64,000 bases of DNA from Zantedeschia hybrid cultivar (Eukaryota > Streptophyta > Magnoliopsida > Alismatales > Araceae). The position numbers were made by a program, and so were the translations under genes. Of this stretch, positions 58,101 through 64,000 are shown in pieces (position 1 is the stretch's first letter; each line of letters starts with the position of its first letter). The stretch spans positions 41,259,001 through 41,323,000 of the forward strand of contig JARZZO010000011.1 in assembly GCA_030544215.1 (NCBI GenBank). The letters are read 5' to 3'. Below the pieces are notes generated by a model. That model made no database searches. It worked only from the letters and a program-made list of their open reading frames with translations, and was not told the origin of the DNA.

Positions 58101-59042
58101 ACTACTTGTTAATATAATGATTCCAAAATCATTAATAACCCAATTCAATAATGTTAAGATAAGAAATTTAATTTTCTAAACAATTTGGAATTTTAAATTC
58201 AAAATCTAATCATATATATCAATTGGGTCAAAGGGGTTTTATTAGAATAAGAGGTTTAATAAATGGGAAAGGGTTAGGGGTTTTAATAGGGAAAACAGAA
58301 AAGGGACTCAACCATTAGGGTGAGCTACGGGTTCGGGCCCTGGCTAAGCCAGGGCCCGGACTAGGGTGCACATTAGCCACCCCTGGCCCCAGCCGGGCCT
58401 ATCAGCCACCCTAGGCCCCAGCCGGGCCTGGCCGAGCCGGTCTGAACCGGCTGGGGGCCAGCCCACCTGGCATCAACCCGCCTGTAACCCGATGCCCTAA
58501 CCCCCATCTCTATGGTTGCAGGTGGCTGATGGTGGAGGGGGTTTAAGGCAGGGGCCCGACGGCAGCGCCCCACCGGCGGCCAGTGCCCGGCCCGACGGAG
58601 CCGTCCGGACCTACCGGCGCCGGTGGGTTCGCCGGAAAAGTCCCAAAATACCATGGCCAAGCCTTCTTTTAAGCCCCAAAAAAAACTGTTTTTCTGGTTT
58701 TAGGTTTTCACAAAACCGATGACATGGAAGAAGAAGGAGGCCCCTGTCCGATGCCAGCCAAGTCATCTGCGATGACCGGTGATCCTATACAAAGGATTCG
58801 GATTACTGGCCAAGCCTTCCCAACACTTGGGAAACTCGAACAAGACCACAGTTAACCCCGTTCTTCATCATATGAATAACACCGAAATCCCAAAAATAAA
58901 ATTTAATTTTACACAAAGATGGACGATCTAATCGTAGCAGACATCTCAAGATTATTATCTTTGCGGAAAAATTAAAACCGTTGCATGGAATAACTCATAG
59001 AAAAAAAAATTTCAGAACCCGAAACGAGACGAGAAACAGTGG

Positions 59043-59060
59043 AACCTGGCTCTGATACCA
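59043..59060 (-). other. Primer-binding site of copia C4
   Basis: TGGTATCAGAGCCAGGTT on the - strand, one base from the LTR, identical to C2. Confidence 0.95.
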
Positions 59061-59061
59061 C

Positions 59062-60627
59062 TGTTGGGTTCTCGGGTTTCTCTGGATCTCCCACGCAGCA
59101 AAAAAAAAAAAAAAAAAAACGGAGATCCATTCCGGTTTCGAAAAAAACTAAAATTACGATAATCGGATTATCGAATCTTACCGTATGCAGATTCGAATCC
59201 GCAACCGTTCGGTTCCGTCGGTGCAACACCACAAGCCGCGCAAGCGACCGGCCTCTAGCAGAGTCCACGCGATCTTCCTCGCGATAGATATCCTTACGTT
59301 CCTCGTTCTTCGCAGCCATGAAATCTCCGCCGGTCGCCGCAACCATCGCTGCAACGCGCAGACGATTTCCCGTCTAACGAGAGTCGGAGAAGCGGCGGAG
59401 CAGATCTAGGGATCCGAATTTGGCCTGGGGCATCAGAGAGAGAGAGGAAGAGAGGTGGGGCAGCTAGGGTTAGCAGCAGCTTGGCCTGTTCAGCCTGTTC
59501 GCTATATTTTATACTAACCGTGCGGTTTTTCATAAAAACCCCCGGTTTGTATAAAACCCACTTATTTATCCATCGCCTTGAGAATCTTTTGCGTGTGACC
59601 CTCTAGGCCCAATTACCAGTCCGGTTAATGGCCCAATAAGCCCAGCGACTCCTCATTGGCTATATTAATTAATTAATAACCCTTTATTAATTAATTAATC
59701 AATCGAATTGAAGTCGCACATCGAATTCGATCGGGCCTCCGATCACGTTGGGTGCCAAGTAACACCGCGTGAACCCGGAAGGTATCGGGGTTAAGTAACG
59801 CACTCTTGGAACCTTTCCGCCGACAGTTACCGCGTGGATATAATCCTTCATTCGTACAATATTCTCCAGTCAACTTAGGATATGATGTGCTGTCAAACCC
59901 TAACCGGTAAACTCACTTGGATTGGATGCCGCTGATGAATATCGGAAAACTCCTTTCCCGATATTATCGTCCGCCCTGGCCAGGGACTTTCGCGCATCCA
60001 TCCTAGAGCATTCTCTCTCATCGTTCCGAGAGCAAATGATTCCTTATTGACACACAATTCCCTTCGATGGTATTCCGCTGTACCCGATTCTTGGCTATTT
60101 AGAATCCCGTGGTTAGAGATTCATAAACCAAGGTCAAAGCACATAAGTCCACTGTCAAGGTGTCCTTGGTGTCTTAGGTCCGAGGACCATCCACGCAACT
60201 ACGACAATAGAATCCAGCTGGTTGACAGTGTGGTACAGTACCATCCAGAGATTCAGTTGGATCAATTCAGTGAACTCATTCTCCAATGAGCACCTACAGA
60301 TTCGGCTTAGTGTCTCCACACAAGTGACTTATGAGATCAGTCACCCTCATCATATAAGCAGGAGTAATCTGTACTAGTCTAACCGAATATCCAATGTCCT
60401 TCTCGGATATCCTCCGACTAGGAACGATTAAGAATATGTGTGTTTAAGTGATCAGTCTCATTAGTATGATCTCATCATAATCTGATCACTATCGCACATA
60501 TTCACGGACTTCATTATGAGACGATAATTAATACGATTTACGCACAATGAATATTATGCCATTATATATTAATAAATGATCGAGATTTACAATGTCAGAT
60601 TCGCTTGTAGGCCACCTAAGACTAATA
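59062..60627 (-). repeat. 5' LTR of copia C4
   Basis: The most divergent LTR of the family here. It has an A20 run at 59100-59119 and the first palindrome as CGATAAT/ATTATCG, where others have CGATTAT/ATAATCG. The terminal TG is mutated (ACTAATA at 60621-60627 on the + strand). Confidence 0.9.
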
Positions 60628-60674
60628 ATACCGACCTACCGGATCCTCAGGTTCCAAGCTGCCGATGTCTGGCC

Positions 60675-61256
60675 TGTTAGTTGTAGGTGGTCTACAAGCC
60701 AATCTGACTATGTAAATCTCGTTCATTTAGTAATATAATGGCTTAATATTCATTATATGTAAATCGCATTAATTATCGTTTCATAATGAAGTCCGTGAAT
60801 ATGTGCTATAGTGATCAGATTATAATGAGATCATACTAATGAGACTGATCACTTAAACACATATATTCTTAATCATTCCTAGTCGGAGGATATCCGAGAA
60901 GGACATCGAATATCCGGTTAGACTAGTACAGATTACTCCTGCTCATATGATGATGGTGACTAATCTCATAAGTCACTTGTGTGGAGACATTAAGGCGAAT
61001 CTGTAGGTGCTCATTAGAGAATGAGTTCACTGAACTGATCCGACTAAATCGCTGGATGGTATTGTACCTCACTGTCAACCAGCGACGGGATTCTAAAACA
61101 CCAAGGATTGGGTACAGCGGAATACCGTCGAAGGGAATTGTGTGTCAATAAGGAATCATTCGCTCTCGGTACGATGAGAGAGAATGCACTAGGAAGGATG
61201 CGCGAAAGTCCCTACCAGGGCGGATGATATTGGAAAAGGAGTTTTCCGATATTCAT
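60675..61256 (+). mobile_element. Truncated copia LTR fragment in inverted orientation
   Basis: It starts TGTTAGTTGTAGGTGG, the U3 end of the family LTR, and runs about 580 bases before breaking off at CGATATTCATC. About 110 bases are deleted after CTGTCAACCAG (near 61082). It lies head to head with the C4 5' LTR across a 47-base spacer (60628-60674). Confidence 0.9.
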
Positions 61257-61277
61257 CGTACATCACAAAAAGGCGCC

Positions 61278-62159
61278 ATGTAGCCGAAGCTATCACAGTC
61301 GGATTTCGGGGTTGGAATTTGAAGATTGGACCCGAAGCTGGATCGGATCGGTGAAGAGGACCGACGGGGATCCGGAACGAGGCGAGGGCGGAGACGGGGC
61401 CGAGGATCCGAGGCCGAGAGATACCCGGGCGAGGGCTCGCCATGAGCGAAGCCGAGACTCCCTCGGATGAAGCGGACCAGCCGGCGCAGGGCGTAGCTGA
61501 GGCTCCTTCGGGCGAAGCGGACCAGCCTGCGGAAGGCGTCGAGACCAGAGGGAGAGGACCCGAAGTCGGCGGCCGAGATCGACTCGGAGAGGTCGGCGAA
61601 GATTCAAACCGAAGCCCCTGCAGAAGGAGGGAAAGAAGAAGAAAAACCAGTCAGTAGGAGTCCCGGGCTTCGGCCCTAAGGAACCCCCTCCGACGGCTAA
61701 GTTAGCTTCTGAAGATGATTCGATTCAGAAGTCAAAGAAGAGGAAGAAGTAGCTTTAATGCTTTTTGGACTGTAGTCCTTGGGGTATCGAAGACATACCT
61801 TTGGTAATAAATAGCCGTGTATTTATAGCGGAGGATAGAGGTTGCTTAACGGTGGCAGCCGATATAGGACTATGTTTTGGGTTTATTGGTAAACCACCAT
61901 AGTGCCTAACCCTCCCACTAGAGTGGGCCAGATACGGCTACTGGGCCGAAGGGGGTTGGGCCGTTGATGGGCCAGATGCTGCTTAGTGGGCTGGAGCTTA
62001 TTGGGCCGAGGGCTGCTGAGCCGCTAATGGGCCGAAGGCTATTGGGCCGTTGACGGGCCGAGGACCACTGGGCTGCTTACTGGGCCGAGGGCTACTGCTG
62101 TTGGACTGATCTCAGTGTTGGGCTTGTTTTAATGGGCCGAATCGGATTCTGCCTCATCA
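61278..62159 (-). mobile_element. LTR, family S copy 3
   Basis: It matches the two solo LTRs, from ATGTAGCCGAAGC to CTCATCA, with TATA-like CTATAAATA on the - strand (61820-61828). No target duplication is found (left GGCGCC, right CATAG). In element orientation the sequence right after GGCTACA is TGGCGCC, the start of a common plant Ty3/gypsy primer-binding site. It may therefore be a 5' LTR whose body was lost at the junction with the copia fragment. Confidence 0.8.
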
Positions 62160-63121
62160 CATAGCCCCCCACTCTTGTCTTCCTCAGTTTCATGAGATGG
62201 CGAGTGTAAAGTCCGAACCCTCCTCGGAGGAGTAATACGACATGTGCTTTGTCTGAAACTTTTACTTTGCTTCGTCGTAAAAAGGGAACTGCCTTCGGTC
62301 GGCCGAGGGCTGGTAACAATTAGCCTCGTCTTAGGCCGGGACCTCGTCATTGGTACCTTTGTTTCAGGCCGAGACTTAGCGACCGATGCCTTCGTCCTCA
62401 GTTGCGAAGGGACGAGTCTTTTGAATGTGTCAGGACTCCTGAAAAAAGGACGGAAAAGACGTCGAGCTTTCCGTTCGAACGGTCGTGTCGTGAGAAAATA
62501 CAGGACACGCGTCGTACATCTAACCGGCTTGCCGAAAGCACAAAAAAGATCCTGGCCGTTATCGGTGATCACGCGAATCGCGGGTCACTTCAGCTCTCTG
62601 CCCAATATTTCACTTGGATCGCCGCCTCTTCTGCTTCTGGCACGCGGATCGGAACACATGGCGAGCATCCGGATGATCAGCCGAAGGGTTAGGCCGTGTC
62701 CGGCTGTTGATTGCTTTCTCTCAATCTGGCAGCCCGCCCGTTATCATTGCCGAAGGACAGTACACGTGGCGCGCATCTGAGGGAAGCGGCGCCGAGGAGG
62801 GGGAAGATCTCGGCCGTTGATTTCGGCGGGGAATGCCTTCAACCTTCCCTATAAATAGGAGCCCCTCTCCCCAGGGCACTGTTCCGCTTTCTCCTTCCCC
62901 TGCGCTTGTACTTTCCTGCGAGCGTCTTCTCCAAGCATTCCTGCTTCTCTGGCGAAGAGCGAGCCATCGGGGGCGTTTGAGGACGCCCTGTCCGTCGTCG
63001 AGAAGCTCTTTGTTGCCTGGAGTTGTCGCCGGGGAGCTTTCTGTTGTCCGAGAGGCCGTTGGCAGTCGAGGAGACCTTGTTTGAGGGTAAGCCTCAATTC
63101 TCCTTCTCTGCTCCGTGATTC
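62160..63121 (+). other. Upstream region of the gag-like gene
   Basis: GC-rich sequence with scattered TTCGGCCGA-type motifs. Its only clear signal is the TATA box near 62850. Small open frames on both strands (for example 62244-62780) lack recognisable domains. It may be part of another LTR or of a leader; no border was found. Confidence 0.5.
62849..62857 (+). promoter_or_regulatory. TATA box
   Basis: TATAAATAG in the context CCCTATAAATAGGAGCC, a strong plant TATA match, 265 bases before the ATG at 63122 and on the same strand. Confidence 0.6.
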
Positions 63122-64000
63122 ATGTCCAGTAGCTCTCTTTCGGCCGAGAGTAGCTCTTCGGCCGAAGGTTATTCTTCTTGCTCTTCATCCCGGCCTCCCG
63201 AGTCTTCCTTGTCATCTCCCCTTTCTTCTAATTCCCTTGCTTCTGTCATGGCGGATGAGGCCGAGATGTCTCGGGCTGAAGAGGCCGAGGAGGTTCTGGC
63301 TACAGCCCAGGCTTCTACTTCCGGCCGGCGCCGGGCCGAGACTGTTTCCAATGCGATCTGTATTCTTACTGATGATGGCGTCAAGACCATTGCTTCCTAT
63401 TATCAGCTTCCATCTTGGATGATTCCTTATCTGCCTGGGAAGGACACCAGGGCTAACTCCGTCCGACCGGGCTGCTTTTCTATCTATGAGCAGAGCTTCC
63501 GGGCGGGCTTTCGTCTTCCCCTTCCTTCCTTTATTATCAACCTTTTGAGTTTTTACGGATTGGCCCCGTCCCAATTCTTCTCGAATTCTTGGCGGACAGT
63601 CTATGCCTTTTTGGCCGTGAACGCTTACATTGACGCCCTCCCTGACGCCCTCCCTTCGGTAAACATCTTCCGCTTTCTCTTCAAGATACAACCGCAGGGG
63701 AAATCCGATTGGTACTGCTTCGTCCCTCGCTTCGGCCGGGGCATCTTCTCTGGGAAGCCTTCGTCCATTCACCATTGGAAGAAGAGCTTCCTCTTTGTTT
63801 CTCTTCCGGAGAAGGAGAAGAGCGTGTGGCCCTTCCCTACTGAATGGGCACCTCTGGTCGAAGGCCTCTCCGATCCGCCTTCCCTTAATCCCTATCAGCT
63901 CCATATCGTGCACCTCCTGGAAGCCGAGGTTCCGTGTGACATTGCGGAGCTCTTCGAGGAAGAGGAGGGGCTCGTACAGACGGGGGCTTGGCCTGATCCG
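63122..64000 (+). CDS. Gag-like N-terminal protein (Transposase_28 / putative gypsy-type family), partial
   Basis: Open for 293 codons from ATG 63122 to the window end, with no stop. The N-terminus is Ser/Glu-rich and probably disordered (residues 1-45, then MADEAEMSRAEEAEEVL). The globular part begins near residue 75 (ICILTDDGVKTIASYYQLP) and has the family pattern FRAGFRLPLPSFIINLLSFYGLAPSQF split over residues 124-151, then NSWRTVYAFLAV. After that come SDWYCFVPRFGRGIF and HHWKKSFLFVSL (residues 199-235). The C-terminus becomes acidic. Proteins of this type sit in the gag position of large plant Ty3/gypsy elements. An imperfect duplication gives DALP twice (residues 172-179). The TATA box upstream agrees with the strand. 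The family call is from motif memory, and the rest lies outside the window. Confidence 0.7.
   Translation, partial: MSSSSLSAESSSSAEGYSSCSSSRPPESSLSSPLSSNSLASVMADEAEMSRAEEAEEVLATAQASTSGRRRAETVSNAICILTDDGVKTIASYYQLPSWMIPYLPGKDTRANSVRPGCFSIYEQSFRAGFRLPLPSFIINLLSFYGLAPSQFFSNSWRTVYAFLAVNAYIDALPDALPSVNIFRFLFKIQPQGKSDWYCFVPRFGRGIFSGKPSSIHHWKKSFLFVSLPEKEKSVWPFPTEWAPLVEGLSDPPSLNPYQLHIVHLLEAEVPCDIAELFEEEEGLVQTGAWPDP

Larger units (their letters stand above)
56246..59042 (-). other. Structured leader of copia C4
   Basis: Same modules as C1 and C2: stem-loops (cores 56435, 56546, 56626, 56722), 9-bp hairpin (56993-57017), AT-rich palindrome field about 57610-58100, GC-rich block about 58330-58650. 58650-59042 has no gene. 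Confidence 0.85.
47191..60627 (-). mobile_element. Compound of two Ty1/copia copies, C3 and C4
   Basis: One 3' LTR (47191-48746) is followed on the - strand frame by the C3 body up to 53891. A C4 body lacking RNase H and the 3' LTR (53892 onward) then ends in a leader, PBS and 5' LTR (59062-60627). The flanks ATATT and ATACC do not match well. The two outer LTRs are clearly more divergent than a normal pair. This is best explained by a deletion between two related copies. Confidence 0.85.

Noticed and set aside
47186..60632. ATATT/ATACC as target duplication of the C3-C4 compound
   Set aside because: Only three of five bases agree, and the two outer LTRs come from different copies.
63018..63035. 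TGGAGTTGTCGCCGGGGA as a primer-binding site
   Set aside because: It matches the common TGGCGCC-type PBS imperfectly, and no LTR end (CA) precedes it.
62129..63913. Several frames of 70-230 codons on the - strand near the right end
   Set aside because: They are antisense to the gag-like frame or in GC-rich upstream sequence, without recognisable motifs.

Overview
The window is repeat-dense nuclear DNA of a flowering plant, probably a eudicot. The elements present are an Athila/Tat-type Ty3/gypsy element, a chromovirus with a C-terminal chromodomain, Ty1/copia elements primed by initiator Met-tRNA, a Mutator-like element with a 9-bp target duplication, an L1-type LINE tail, plant-mobile-domain (PMD) genes, and a plant gag-like protein resembling the family Pfam calls Transposase_28 / putative gypsy type. 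I see no housekeeping gene, rRNA, tRNA or CRISPR array. Almost every coding region is broken by stops, frameshifts or nested insertions. The only long undamaged frame runs off the right end (63122-64000). The species cannot be named from the sequence.

Layout. 1-10027: a + strand Athila/Tat-like element without its 5' LTR (leader, gag, pol, 3' LTR 8324-10027). A solo LTR (569-1537, duplication GTAGG) is nested in its leader. 10051-11080: a - strand PMD pseudogene in two exons, cut on one side by that element and on the other by copia copy C1. 11089-20523: C1, complete with two 1.55-kb LTRs and duplication ACTGG. 20524-25182: the continuation of the PMD locus, with a second degraded PMD-like gene (- strand), a scatter of short GGCGTC/GACGCC palindromes and a candidate + strand LTR from 24003. 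25183-34506: copia copy C2, the best preserved. 34507-40375: the 3' part of a chromovirus with its 3' LTR. 41301-45042: a MULE-type element carrying a truncated LINE and a GC-rich minisatellite. 46095-47190: a - strand Tat-like gag/protease remnant. 47191-60627: a compound of two copia copies (C3 and C4) fused at 53891/53892, with a solo LTR nested in C3. 60675-61256: an inverted fragment of the copia LTR. 61278-62159: a third copy of the solo-LTR family. 62160-64000: a TATA box and the start of a gag-like gene.

The most interesting part is the copia family C1-C4. All copies lack the middle of Gag, share inactivating lesions in a mosaic pattern, and carry an unusual structured leader: four stem-loops built on a near-invariant 20-mer, a separate 9-bp hairpin, a 600-700 bp field of AT-rich palindromes, a GC-rich block, and palindromes in U5. 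Several stems show paired substitutions between copies that preserve pairing. This suggests a non-autonomous family replicated by trans-acting proteins that recognise its leader. That is inference; the structures and shared lesions are visible directly.

Order of events read from nesting: the PMD locus and the Athila-like element are older than C1. C3 is older than the solo LTR inside it. A tract identical between the C2 5' LTR and the C3 3' LTR points to recent gene conversion across about 14 kb.
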